Assembly (NCBI RefSeq): GCF_038150125.1
Contig: NZ_JBBVMF010000006.1
Coordinates: forward strand, 62,001 to 126,000
Direction of reading: 5' to 3'
Source of the DNA: SW132 sp038150125
Lineage (GTDB): Bacteria > Bacteroidota > Rhodothermia > Balneolales > Balneolaceae
Length of the DNA: 64,000 bases
The notes below the pieces were generated by a model. It was not told the origin of the DNA, did not search any database, and saw only the letters and a list, made by a program, of their open reading frames with translations. A program made the position numbers and the translations under genes. Positions 26,660 through 35,642 of this stretch are shown here, piece by piece (position 1 is the first letter of the stretch; the number at the start of each line of letters is the position of its first letter).

Positions 26660-28036
26660 ATGAATAAATTTCTACCGGTACTTTTTACAATCATTTTGCT
26701 ATTCCCGCTTGCGCTGATTGCGCAGCAGACTGAACAGACAGAAGATCCATTCAAACGTGATCCCATCTTTAATAAGTCGCTTGAAGAACTCCTTGGAATG
26801 AAATCTGAATCTGAGTCGGATTCTACCGGGATTGAGCCGCAGCGACGATTCAGAAGTTTTCAGCAGGAAGGCATCGATTTTGATGGTGCCCTTGAAGCCG
26901 GCCCTTACAACACAAACCCGCTTTACAACCAATTTCCCAACCTCCCGATGATTCACTACAACCGAGTGGACGGCTTGTTCCTTGGCCTTAAAAAAGAGAG
27001 AATGCAGTGGTATGATTATGGAGACTGGTTTGATCTCAATAGATTCAGGGTGCATGGACTGATTGGCTATGGCACCGCATCAACACGATGGGATTACGCG
27101 ATCGGACTGGAGCGGTTTGTTGGAAGACAAAACAGAATTTTGGTTGGGGCTGAACTTCATCGAGCCACCGCCACAGAGGATTATTGGCGTGTCGGGCTCA
27201 TCGAATCAACGTTTACATCCCTTTTTGCTGCCTACGACTTCCCCGATTATCACCTTAAAGACGGGTTTGGCGTTTATACCGCTGTTAGAGGAAAGCGCTG
27301 GTTCGAAGGAGCCTTTTCATATAATAATGACGATTTTTCATCATTATCGGTCGGCACAACTTACTCCTTTTTTGGAAAAAGAAGCACATTCAGGCCTAAT
27401 CAGCCGATCGATCTTTCCACGGATGAAACCAATATTCAGCGGCTGAATGTTGCACTGTCGTTCAACCCCAAACGGCTGATTTTAACCCGCTACTTTTCCA
27501 TGTCTGCTATGGCTGAATTAGAGCTGGCGGATAACTCCGGTTTCGATAATGAATTTTCGTATAGCTCGTACCTGGCAGAATTAAATCTATTCTCCAATTT
27601 TGAGCCGGGATCTGTTTTGAAATGGCGGCTCAGAGCAGGAAGCATCACGGGAAATGCCCCGTTGTTCAAACAGCTTCAGCTGGGTGGCATTGGGTCACTT
27701 CGCGGCTCGCCCTACAAGGTATTCACGGGAAATCAGATGTTGTTGAGCAATGTGGAACTCCAGTTTGGAAGCAGTATTAGCGGCGGCAATGAATGGATTG
27801 ATTTCGACAGCTTCTATACTACGTTTTTCCTCGATTCTGGATTTGCCCGTCAAAGCAATCTTCTTGAGGACTCAACCAACCCGTTTGATGATATCGATGG
27901 ATTCAAACTCTCCGACCTTCAGCACGACATTGGAGTGGGCCTTGGATCAGACCTAATCCGTGCCGAGCTCGCATGGCCGCTGAAGCGATTTGGAAGCACA
28001 CCGGTATTTTGGATTCGGTTTAACCCCACGTTTTAA
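26660..28036 (+). CDS. Outer-membrane beta-barrel protein, BamA/Omp85 surface-antigen-like
   Basis: 458 residues with a signal peptide (1-22, ALIAQQ). After an acidic, low-structure linker (about 25-75) the protein is strand-rich with the Omp85 barrel signature LGGIGSLRGSPYKVFTGNQM (the G-x-x-S-L-R-G motif) and NVELQFGSS near residues 343-375; it ends in VFWIRFNPTF with C-terminal Phe, a typical barrel-insertion signal. There is no POTRA domain, so it is a barrel-only member. It follows the phosphatase by 21 bp with a good ribosome site (GAGGAGAT), third in the same operon. Role unknown; possibly the envelope component monitored by the phosphatase. Confidence 0.82.
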   Translation: MNKFLPVLFTIILLFPLALIAQQTEQTEDPFKRDPIFNKSLEELLGMKSESESDSTGIEPQRRFRSFQQEGIDFDGALEAGPYNTNPLYNQFPNLPMIHYNRVDGLFLGLKKERMQWYDYGDWFDLNRFRVHGLIGYGTASTRWDYAIGLERFVGRQNRILVGAELHRATATEDYWRVGLIESTFTSLFAAYDFPDYHLKDGFGVYTAVRGKRWFEGAFSYNNDDFSSLSVGTTYSFFGKRSTFRPNQPIDLSTDETNIQRLNVALSFNPKRLILTRYFSMSAMAELELADNSGFDNEFSYSSYLAELNLFSNFEPGSVLKWRLRAGSITGNAPLFKQLQLGGIGSLRGSPYKVFTGNQMLLSNVELQFGSSISGGNEWIDFDSFYTTFFLDSGFARQSNLLEDSTNPFDDIDGFKLSDLQHDIGVGLGSDLIRAELAWPLKRFGSTPVFWIRFNPTF

Positions 28037-28126
28037 CAGGAGTTGATGCTTAGTGATGTTTCTTTTTCGAAACTGAACGGAAAAAAGCTACATTAAGCAT
28101 CGACAATTTTAACTAAGATTCCTGTT

Positions 28127-29014
28127 ATGATCTACCGCGCTTGCTCTTACCTCTTTTTATCTATCGTCCTGCTGTTTCCGGCGTTTCTCTCAGCACAAAC
28201 CAGCACAATCCGCGAAAGTCTTCCGATTGAAAGTTCAGCACTTGGCAAAACTGTAGAGTATAATATCTACCTGCCGAGCGGGTATGAAACATCAAACCGA
28301 AGCTACCCGGTGCTCTATCTTCTGCACGGCTATACCGATGATGAAATTGGCTGGACCCAGTTCGGTGAGGTGCAGCAGATCACCGATGTAGCATCAGCCA
28401 GCCTTGCGGTGACCGATATGATCATTGTTATGCCTGATGCAGGCGTGAGCTGGTATATCAATAGCCATGACGGAAAGGTAAACTACGAAGATTTCTTCAT
28501 CCAGGAGTTAATACCGCATGTGGACGAAACCTACCGAACACGGCCAGCCAAAGAGTTCAGGGCTGTGGCGGGCCTGTCGATGGGCGGATATGGTACGCTG
28601 ATTATGGCCACAAAATATTCGGAGCTTTTTACGGCCGCTGCCCCGCTTAGCGCTGCTGTTTTTCTTGATGAAGAGATCACAGAAATGCCACAGGAAAACT
28701 GGGACAATGCTCTTGGCACGCCGTTTGGAGAAGGGCTGGAGGGCGAAGATCGCCTGACCGACCACTACCGCGAAAACTCTATTATTGATATCATGGCGAG
28801 TGAAGACCCGGAGAAGCTGAATACCGTAGATTATTATATCGATTGTGGTGATGACGATTTCCTGATTCGCGGTAATATGGAGCTTTACAGCACGATGATT
28901 CAGAATGAAATTAACGCTGAATTCAGAGTTCGAAACGGCGCTCATACCTGGGATTACTGGCGAACCGCCCTTCCCGACGTACTTGAATTTGTTAGCGCAC
29001 GTTTTCACAGGTAG
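28127..29014 (+). CDS. Exported esterase (PF00756-type alpha/beta hydrolase)
   Basis: 295 residues. Signal peptide (about 1-24, FLSAQ). Alpha/beta-hydrolase motifs of the esterase D/antigen 85 group: the oxyanion region YLLHGYTDDEIGW, nucleophile Ser151 in VAGLSMGGYGT, acid region YYIDCGDDDFL and a C-terminal NGAHTWDYW supplying the catalytic His. Similar enzymes hydrolyse feruloyl, acetyl or other acyl esters from polymers; the substrate is not clear. It lies 90 bp after the Omp85-like gene and 528 bp of repeats separate it from the next gene. Confidence 0.9.
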   Translation: MIYRACSYLFLSIVLLFPAFLSAQTSTIRESLPIESSALGKTVEYNIYLPSGYETSNRSYPVLYLLHGYTDDEIGWTQFGEVQQITDVASASLAVTDMIIVMPDAGVSWYINSHDGKVNYEDFFIQELIPHVDETYRTRPAKEFRAVAGLSMGGYGTLIMATKYSELFTAAAPLSAAVFLDEEITEMPQENWDNALGTPFGEGLEGEDRLTDHYRENSIIDIMASEDPEKLNTVDYYIDCGDDDFLIRGNMELYSTMIQNEINAEFRVRNGAHTWDYWRTALPDVLEFVSARFHR

Positions 29015-29021
29015 AAATATG

Positions 29022-29336
29022 AAGACCTTGAAGCGTCCGCAGGACCTCCAAGCGTCTGGTTTAAGTACTGAGAGACTCTGGCAGGAGCCGGAAATGCGCC
29101 GGTACTCTGCCAGGTCCGAATCATCAATCTGTTATTGTCCGTAAGCCCTGGCGGCGTCTGTTTTAAGGACCGGATGGTGAAAAAGGCTCGAAACATGGCA
29201 TGTCTCTCATTTGCTGAATAAAGGATTGACTCGAAACTAAGCCATCTGGATAGGTTTATGTTGCTGGCTTGAACAGACATGCCATGTTTTACTTTCGAAA
29301 GACCTTGAAGCGTCCGCAGGACCTCCAAGTGTCTGG
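29022..29336. repeat. Direct repeat pair A, 38 bp
   Basis: Near-identical copies at 29022-29059 and 29299-29336, each reading AAGACCTTGAAGCGTCCGCA and continuing through a GGACC half to GTCTGG; one C/T difference. Each copy is followed 10-15 bp later by a type B hairpin repeat, so A and B travel as a composite. Confidence 0.8.
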
Positions 29337-29532
29337 ATCATTGACTAGACTCTGTCAGAAACCCGCAAAAGGCGCGGGAATGCTGACAGGTCTTATTTTT
29401 AAACCTGTCCGCCAACCGGCTGATCTGTCGGCGTTTAGTACGATACTTGATTATTAATACCGAATTATATTTATATATACCGACTCTGGCAGGAGCCGGA
29501 AATGCGCCGGCACTCTGCCAGGTCTGAATCAT
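29074..29532. repeat. REP-like palindromic repeats B (three copies)
   Basis: B1 29074-29124 and B3 29482-29532 are 51 bp with two differences: GACTCTGGCAG, a GCCGG...CCGG core and CTGCCAGGT. B2 at 29347-29393 is a diverged version with compensating arms: CTGTCAG...CTGACAG and CCCGC...GCGGG. Conserved pairing with changed bases argues for a real hairpin, as in bacterial REP elements. They fill the 528-bp gap between the esterase and M1 peptidase genes; no gene is seen there. Confidence 0.78.
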
Positions 29533-29542
29533 AAATCACACA

Positions 29543-31219
29543 ATGCTCAAAAATAGAATCAATCTTTCGCTTTCTTTTGCAGTGATCATGCTGTTTGTAT
29601 GTGCAAATGTGCAGGCGCAAATGTTTGATCAACCAACTGACTTTACCCGCCAGGATACACTCCGCGGCACCATCACACCGGAACGGGCCTGGTGGGATCT
29701 GACGCACTATCACCTGGATGTGACCGTAGATATTCCCGGTCAGTCCATTTCAGGCAGTAACACAATAAGCTACCGTGTGCTGGAGCCTCATGGTGTGATG
29801 CAGATTGATTTGCAGAAGCCGATGGAAATTACCCGGATTGTTCAAAACGGAAGAGAGCTGCAGTATGAGCGAGAAGGAATTACGTGGTGGGTACAGATGA
29901 GTGAATCACAGCAGACGGGTGACATCAACCAGCTCATCGTAGAGTTTGAGGGTACGCCGGTTGTTGCCGCGAATCCGCCCTGGGATGGCGGGCTGACCTG
30001 GGAGATGGACAGCAACGGGAAGCCGTTTGTGGCCAACTCAAACCAGGGAATTGGGCCAAGCATCTGGTGGCCAAATAAAGATCACGTGTATGATGAACCT
30101 GATAGTATGAAGATCAGTATCACGGCCCCGGATGATTTAATGGCGGTGTCAAACGGACAGCTGACATCAACCGAGCAAAATAGCGACGGCATGTCCACCT
30201 GGCACTGGGAGGTGGTGAATCCCATCAATGCATACGGTGTGAACCTGAGTGTTGGCGATTATGTGCATTTTGATGAGACATATGATGGTGAGGCCGGGAT
30301 GCTGACTCTCGACTATTACGTATTGAGGGAAAATGAGGAAAAAGCACGCGAGCAGTTTTATGGCCAGGTAAAACCGATGATGGATGCATTTGAGCACTGG
30401 TTTGGCCCCTACCCTTTTTATGAGGACGGCTTTAAGCTGATTGAGGTTCCCTACCTGGGCATGGAGCATCAAAGCGCGGTGACGTATGGCAATGGCTACG
30501 CAAACGGTTATCTCGGACGTGACCTGAGCGGCTCGGGCTGGGGGCTTGAGTTCGATTTTATCATCATCCACGAAACAGGACACGAATGGTTTGCCAACAA
30601 CATTACTTACGCTGATGTGGCCCACATGTGGATTCATGAAGGGTTCACCAATTACTCGGAAAGCCTCTACCTTGATTATCACTACGGCGAACAGGCAGCA
30701 AACGAATATGTTCGGGGATTACGTGCCGGCATTTCAAACGAGCGACCGATCCAGGGAATCGAGGGCGTATACTATCGCGGTTCGGGCGATATGTACAATA
30801 AGGGCGGCAATCTGCTGCATACGATCCGGCAGATTGTGAATGATGACGAGCTCTGGCGTCAAACATTGCGCGGATTGAATCGGGAATTCAGACACCAAAC
30901 AGTGACCACAGCGCAGGTTGAAACCTACATCATCGAAACAACAGGGATTCCTTTGGAAACTGTGTTTGATCAGTATGTACGTGATATTCGCATTCCTACT
31001 CTTGAGTATCAATTTCGCGACGGCAGGCTGCAGTATCGATGGGCAAATGTAGTGGATGACTTTACCATGCCGGTGGATGTAACAATCGGTGGCGAAGAGA
31101 TTCGGCTTGAGGCTTCGGATCAGTGGCAGGCGATTTCTTTAGAGAGTTCAGAAAATGCTAAGCTGACAGTTGACCCCAATTACTATGTGGGAAGCTTTAA
31201 TTTGCTGGGTGAAAAGTAG
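29543..31219 (+). CDS. Exported M1-family metallopeptidase (aminopeptidase N-like)
   Basis: 558 residues with a signal peptide (1-26, ANVQAQ). The M1 layout is clear: N-terminal beta-domain, the substrate-binding motif as GMEHQ (306-310, a variant of GAMEN), then His343-Glu344-x-x-His347 with Glu366 18 residues later (IHETGHEWF ... WIHEGFTNY). The C-terminal helical domain IV is missing; the protein ends with a short beta-domain, as in shorter Bacteroidota M1 peptidases. It should remove N-terminal amino acids from peptides in the periplasm. Preceded by the A/B repeat cluster. Confidence 0.92.
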   Translation: MLKNRINLSLSFAVIMLFVCANVQAQMFDQPTDFTRQDTLRGTITPERAWWDLTHYHLDVTVDIPGQSISGSNTISYRVLEPHGVMQIDLQKPMEITRIVQNGRELQYEREGITWWVQMSESQQTGDINQLIVEFEGTPVVAANPPWDGGLTWEMDSNGKPFVANSNQGIGPSIWWPNKDHVYDEPDSMKISITAPDDLMAVSNGQLTSTEQNSDGMSTWHWEVVNPINAYGVNLSVGDYVHFDETYDGEAGMLTLDYYVLRENEEKAREQFYGQVKPMMDAFEHWFGPYPFYEDGFKLIEVPYLGMEHQSAVTYGNGYANGYLGRDLSGSGWGLEFDFIIIHETGHEWFANNITYADVAHMWIHEGFTNYSESLYLDYHYGEQAANEYVRGLRAGISNERPIQGIEGVYYRGSGDMYNKGGNLLHTIRQIVNDDELWRQTLRGLNREFRHQTVTTAQVETYIIETTGIPLETVFDQYVRDIRIPTLEYQFRDGRLQYRWANVVDDFTMPVDVTIGGEEIRLEASDQWQAISLESSENAKLTVDPNYYVGSFNLLGEK

Positions 31220-31402
31220 CTGAACAATTTAATTGTAAGAACCCAAGAAATTTTAATTTGTATGTACACTTGAGTAACAGTCTGTACTAAATTGCTTTCC
31301 CACGAATGAAATTACTCTTCTCTTTCTCTTATTCACACTGTTTTCTTTACTCATTATCAGTCAGACGGAGTCATTCAAAAAAATCCATCAGATGTCATAA
31401 TT

Positions 31403-32053
31403 ATGAATAAAAAAACTGCAGTAGTGCTCGGCGCCACTGGTTTGGTAGGGTCTCATGTTATAAACCTGCTGCTTGACGATGCGCGCTACTCTACCGTGAA
31501 GGTCTTTCATCGTCGCTCAACCGGCATCAAGCACGATAGACTGGAAGAACAGGTCATAGATTTCGATGATATTGAATCGTGGAAAAACCAGTTAACAGGC
31601 GATGAGCTCTATTCCGCAATGGGAACCACCATCAAAAAAGCGGGGAGTAAAGAGGCGCAGTTTAAAATTGATGTGACATATCCTCTTGAGGCCGCAAAGG
31701 CTGCCGCAGCAAACGGCGTGAAAAAGTATTCGCTGGTATCCTCTGCCGGCGCCGATAAGGAATCAAGGCTTTTCTATCCACGGATTAAGGGCGAGCTGGA
31801 TGATGCCGTGAGTGGACTTTCGTTTGATCGCATCACCATCATGAGACCCTCAATTCTGGATGGGGAACGTGAGGAGAGCAGGCCGGGTGAACGGTTTGGC
31901 CTGGCCGCGATGAGGATTGCGGGCAAGATTCCCGGCCTGAAAAAATATCGTCCTATTCTGGCCGAGCAGGTCGCAAGGGCCATGATCAACTCTCTTCAGG
32001 ATGATGCAGGTGGGTGCTTCATATTCGAGCCAAATGAGGTTTTTCATTTGTAA
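31403..32053 (+). CDS. NAD(P)-binding Rossmann protein, HTATIP2/TIP30-like
   Basis: 216 residues, single Rossmann domain. GATGLVGSHVINLLLDD at the N-terminus is the glycine-rich NAD(P) loop, followed by VFHRRSTG. Later motifs SAMGTTIKKAG and YSLVSSAGADKESRLFYPRIKGELDDAV match the atypical SDR branch (oxidoreductase, HTATIP2-like; K in RIKGE in place of a YxxxK). No signal peptide. Substrate unknown. Stands 183 bp after the peptidase and 47 bp before the amidohydrolase, so it may be co-transcribed with the latter. Confidence 0.85.
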   Translation: MNKKTAVVLGATGLVGSHVINLLLDDARYSTVKVFHRRSTGIKHDRLEEQVIDFDDIESWKNQLTGDELYSAMGTTIKKAGSKEAQFKIDVTYPLEAAKAAAANGVKKYSLVSSAGADKESRLFYPRIKGELDDAVSGLSFDRITIMRPSILDGEREESRPGERFGLAAMRIAGKIPGLKKYRPILAEQVARAMINSLQDDAGGCFIFEPNEVFHL

Positions 32054-32100
32054 ATCTGTTTCAGTAATATCCGTTTATATTTAACCTTACTATCCTATCC

Positions 32101-33396
32101 ATGAAACAACTTTTCCTTCTTTTACTCTTTGTGTTTGCTTCCTCAGCAGTAATGGCTCAAACATCCCAACTTAAACAGATTATTGATGAACGTGCGGATG
32201 ACATAGAGCAAGAGGTAATTGAGTGGCGGCGACATTTTCATGAACACCCCGAGCTTTCCAACCGGGAATTTGAAACGGCTGAATATATTGCGGACTATCT
32301 AACCGGGCTTGGGCTGGAGGTTGAAACAGGCGTCGCAAAAACCGGTGTGGTGGCGTTATTAGAGGGCGGGCAGCCGGGGCCGGTCATTGGTTTGCGTGCC
32401 GATATGGATGCACTTCCAGTCACCGAGCGCACTGATGTGCCATTTGCGTCTACTGCAACCGGTATATATCAGGGAAAAGAGGTGGGCGTGATGCACGCTT
32501 GTGGGCATGATACCCACATGGCTATTTTGATGGGCGTCGCAAAAATTCTCACCGACATGAAGGATGAGCTGTCAGGTACCGTAAAGTTTATTTTTCAGCC
32601 GGCTGAAGAAGGTGCACCTGAGGGAGAAGAGGGTGGTGCCGAGCTCATGGTAAAAGAGGGCGTCCTTGAAAATCCGGATGTAGATGTGATTTTTGGGCTT
32701 CACATCAGCGATTACGTACCCGTGGGGACCATTCGATACCGTCCGGAAGGAATCATGGCAAGCGTGAACAGTTTTAGCCTTGATATTAAAGGAAAGCAGG
32801 CCCACGGTTCTGCTCCATGGAATGGCATCGATCCCATTGTCACGGCAGCACAAATTATCAATAACGCACAAACGATCGTGAGTCGAAGTATGGAGCTGAC
32901 CAATCAGGCGGCGGTTGTTACCTTTGGCGTGATTGAAGGCGGGGTTCGCAATAACATCATCCCGGAAAGTGTAAGCATGCAGGGAACCATTCGTGCACTT
33001 GACGAAGATATGAGACAGCTTATTTTTGAGCGGCTCGAAACTATTGTTCAAAATACGGCTGCAAGTAACGGAGCCGAGGCAACGCTAACCATTAACAAGG
33101 GATATCCCATCACTTATAATGATCCCGAACTTACAGCGAGGATGGCTCCGACTCTTGTAGAGGTAGCGGGCGAAAATAATGCAATTATCATGAACGCCAT
33201 CACCGGCGCTGAGGATTTCTCATTCTTTCAGGAGGAAGTGCCGGGACTCTATTTCTTCGTAGGAGGGAAAGCACCGGGAAGAGAAGCCGCAGGTCATCAT
33301 ACGCCGGACTTTTACATCGATGAAAGCGGGATGAAATTGGGCGTGCGCGCAATGAGCAACCTGGTGGTGGACTATATGAGAGGTGCGGGAATGTAA
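32101..33396 (+). CDS. Exported M20-family amidohydrolase
   Basis: 431 residues with a signal peptide (1-20, AVMAQ). Zinc motifs of the M20D branch: Cys134/His136 in MHACGHDTHMA, PAEEGAPEGEEGG with the catalytic Glu, and a C-terminal AGHHTPDFYIDE His ligand. These enzymes (hippurate hydrolase, IAA-amino acid hydrolase, N-acetyl-amino-acid deacetylase) cleave N-acyl amino acids. Being exported, it probably acts in the periplasm on peptidoglycan- or environment-derived acyl amino acids. Confidence 0.92.
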   Translation: MKQLFLLLLFVFASSAVMAQTSQLKQIIDERADDIEQEVIEWRRHFHEHPELSNREFETAEYIADYLTGLGLEVETGVAKTGVVALLEGGQPGPVIGLRADMDALPVTERTDVPFASTATGIYQGKEVGVMHACGHDTHMAILMGVAKILTDMKDELSGTVKFIFQPAEEGAPEGEEGGAELMVKEGVLENPDVDVIFGLHISDYVPVGTIRYRPEGIMASVNSFSLDIKGKQAHGSAPWNGIDPIVTAAQIINNAQTIVSRSMELTNQAAVVTFGVIEGGVRNNIIPESVSMQGTIRALDEDMRQLIFERLETIVQNTAASNGAEATLTINKGYPITYNDPELTARMAPTLVEVAGENNAIIMNAITGAEDFSFFQEEVPGLYFFVGGKAPGREAAGHHTPDFYIDESGMKLGVRAMSNLVVDYMRGAGM

Positions 33397-33518
33397 CGGT
33401 GTCTATTAGCTTTAAGATCGTGGGTTTGAAGCATGAGTGAGGAAACCCTCTTTTCGCCAAGCGATCCCTTCGGGAGGAACCCTTAAAAGAGGGTTGGCGC
33501 ACAAACTCACAAATTCGT

Positions 33519-34652
33519 TTAAAGCGATTCAGGCATGACAAAATCCCTGAAGTTATCCCGGTGAATGCCGTGAACATTTTGAGTGTAGTTTTTTGTGAAG
33601 GTCTTTGGAAACCTGATATCCCTTTTCGGATTCCATTTAAACTCATATCCGGAGATATCACTGCCCGATACCTCCACATAATCCACTTCCTGCTGCTGCT
33701 TGGTTCTCCAAAAATGCATCCTCGTGTTTCGTTTGGCATATCGCAGTTGTTTGAGGCGTTCACTGATCAAAAAGTTTTCCCATAAGGCTCCTTTATCCGT
33801 GCGATTAACAAGTGGATTATAGTCGTGGATAACCGCATTTCTAACACCATTGTCGTAGAAATAAATTTTTTGGCTCTTTTTTATTTCGTTTCGAAGATTT
33901 TTACTGAATGCCGGCAGCCTGAAAATTACAAATCCCTTTTCGAGAATATCGATGTAGTGAGACACGGTTTTGGGATCCAGCCCAATCAAATCACCAACCT
34001 CTTTATACACCACTTCCTGTCCCGCCTGGTACGAAATAGCCTGGACCAGTTTCTGGATTGCGTCGGGTTTTCTGATACCTGCATAATTCAAAATATCTTT
34101 GTACAGATAGCTTTCAACCAATTCATCCAAGACCTCATCCGGACGGGTAGAATGGTTTAGTACATCCGGATAGAAACCGTAGATCAGGCGGTTTTCTAAA
34201 TCTTGCTCTGATTTTAAATATCCCACATGGTCTTGCCACTCTTTCCAGCTAACAGGATACAAATTGAAACTCCATTTTCTTCCCGTTAATGGCTCCTGAA
34301 TGCTGCTGTTGAGATCAAAAGCAGAAGAACCGCTGAGTATGAGCTGTTTGTCTTTAAACTGATCTGTTATAATTTTCGAGGTAAGGCCGATAGTTGGTAT
34401 GCGCTGTGCTTCGTCTATAAATACTATGTCAGCCTCTCCGATCAATTGCCGTATTTGTTCCGTGTTTGGTTCATCCAGCAATCGACGCACAGTAGGGTCA
34501 TCTCCATCAAAAAACTGAACCTCTGTTTTTCGGGTTTCCAACATACGTTTTACCAGTGTTGTTTTCCCGACCTGCCGGGCGCCAATAAGTACAAGCGCTT
34601 TCCCGTCAAAAAGCAGATTTTCCACCTTTTCTTGTAGCTGTCTTTTGATCAT
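33519..34652 (-). CDS. AAA_14/DUF4143 ATPase
   Basis: 377 residues. Walker A IGARQVGKTTLVK with Lys30, Walker B ADIVFIDEAQRI (about 71-82), sensor ILSGSSAFDL, then the DUF4143 C-terminal nuclease-fold-like domain ending LRYAKRNTRMHFWRTKQQQEVDYVE and YEFKWNPKR. This family is widespread, often variable between strains, and its function is not established; a defence or nucleic-acid role is only a suggestion. The start region carries tandem palindromes at 34701-34780 that could be its operator. Confidence 0.9.
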   Translation of the reverse strand: MIKRQLQEKVENLLFDGKALVLIGARQVGKTTLVKRMLETRKTEVQFFDGDDPTVRRLLDEPNTEQIRQLIGEADIVFIDEAQRIPTIGLTSKIITDQFKDKQLILSGSSAFDLNSSIQEPLTGRKWSFNLYPVSWKEWQDHVGYLKSEQDLENRLIYGFYPDVLNHSTRPDEVLDELVESYLYKDILNYAGIRKPDAIQKLVQAISYQAGQEVVYKEVGDLIGLDPKTVSHYIDILEKGFVIFRLPAFSKNLRNEIKKSQKIYFYDNGVRNAVIHDYNPLVNRTDKGALWENFLISERLKQLRYAKRNTRMHFWRTKQQQEVDYVEVSGSDISGYEFKWNPKRDIRFPKTFTKNYTQNVHGIHRDNFRDFVMPESL

Positions 34653-34700
34653 GAGTCATCTTTATAATGGATGAAAATGAAACGACAATATATAACTAAA

Positions 34701-34780
34701 CGGGATTATAATCCATTTTAGTTATAACTATATAGGAATACAATCCTTTTTGGTTATAATAATACGGGAATACATAACAG
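34701..34780. promoter_or_regulatory. Tandem AT-rich palindromes upstream of the AAA_14 gene
   Basis: Perfect palindromes GGATTATAATCC (34703-34714) and TAGTTATAACTA (34719-34730), then a degenerate second round, GGAATACAATCC and TTGGTTATAATAATA, and the start of a third (CGGGAATACATAAC). The period is about 32 bp, three helical turns. It sits 50-130 bp upstream of the leftward start codon at 34652, a natural site for repressor binding. Confidence 0.5.
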
Positions 34781-35041
34781 TATTGTCCTATACTTTTCAG
34801 TATTGCTCATGAAAAGCTTTCTTCGTGAACCTTCATGTCCCGGCACCTTTCAGCCTGGCGGATCCCTTTGGAACGTGGTTTAAAAAACGGGCTTTAAATT
34901 TACTCAAAGCCTTGGTGTTTGCCACCCCCGCAAGGGATCCCACTGTTAGGGAAAAGTTACGAGGGTACGAAGCTTCACCAATGATGATGAGTGTAACAAT
35001 TAGCACGTCTATTCCTGATTAAATCTATTAAATGCGCAGTG
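34781..35041. other. Intergenic, no gene seen
   Basis: Together with 35323-35642 this makes up most of a gap of nearly 1 kb between the AAA_14 gene and the oxygenase gene. Apart from the palindromes, promoter module and permease remnant listed separately, I see nothing that can be supported. Confidence 0.5.
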
Positions 35042-35096
35042 AGTCCAAACATTTGCGCGATATGTACAAGCATTCCTCATTGTGAGAAAGTAGTTT
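35042..35096 (+). promoter_or_regulatory. Repeated promoter module, copy 2 (truncated permease)
   Basis: AGTCCAA 35042-35048, TGTACAA 35063-35069 (21 bp period), centre TTTGCGCG, TAGTTT at 35091-35096 exactly 21 nt after the second heptamer, followed by TTG to give TAnnTTTTG. It lies 46 bp before the ATG at 35137. Confidence 0.7.
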
Positions 35097-35136
35097 TTGA
35101 TGGAAATCGGAAGATACCCAAATAAAGTGGCTCATC

Positions 35137-35322
35137 ATGAAATCATCCAGTTCAGCATGCCCGCTTCAAAAAGAAGAGGGACTAAATCGTACGATTCGTG
35201 TTTGGGGCCTAAGTGCCAATATTGTGAACATCGTTGTGGGAGCCGGAATATTTGTACTGTCGGCCATTTTGGCCACCTACTCAATTTTTATCCTATCAAA
35301 CAGAATCACAAAAGCAGATTGA
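35137..35322 (+). pseudogene. Truncated APC-type amino acid permease remnant
   Basis: 61 residues. Residues about 18-47 (NRTIRVWGLSANIVNIVVGA...) match the N-terminus of the complete permease at 57079 almost residue for residue, then similarity ends at ILATYSIF and a stop follows. The remaining roughly 400 residues are absent from the downstream 320 bp. It is a 3'-truncated paralogue still sitting behind an intact copy of the repeated promoter module. Confidence 0.75.
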
Positions 35323-35642
35323 AATAATGCTGATAAGATTTCAATGAAACCAAGATTGTAATGGTGAAAGAAATATGTCACCAATGATCTTGTAAATATG
35401 CACAAAAATGTTTCATAAAATTATTGGCAGGTTCAATTAATCCTGTACTTTTTGAATAAAATGATGTATTTGAGAGATAAACAATGAATAGAAGGATTTG
35501 TTTAAATAATTACACTTAAAACCTGATTTGTAACTATCCGGCGCTTTCACTGGTAGACTCTCCTTAAGGCCAGAGATGTTATAGCACAGAAAACACCTAA
35601 CCGAAATTCTGAGGAAGAGTTAAAGAACCCCCTCATATTTCT

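Noticed and set aside
35097..35327. 76-residue open frame overlapping the permease remnant
   Set aside because: It reads the same DNA in another frame; only the frame from 35137 matches the permease.
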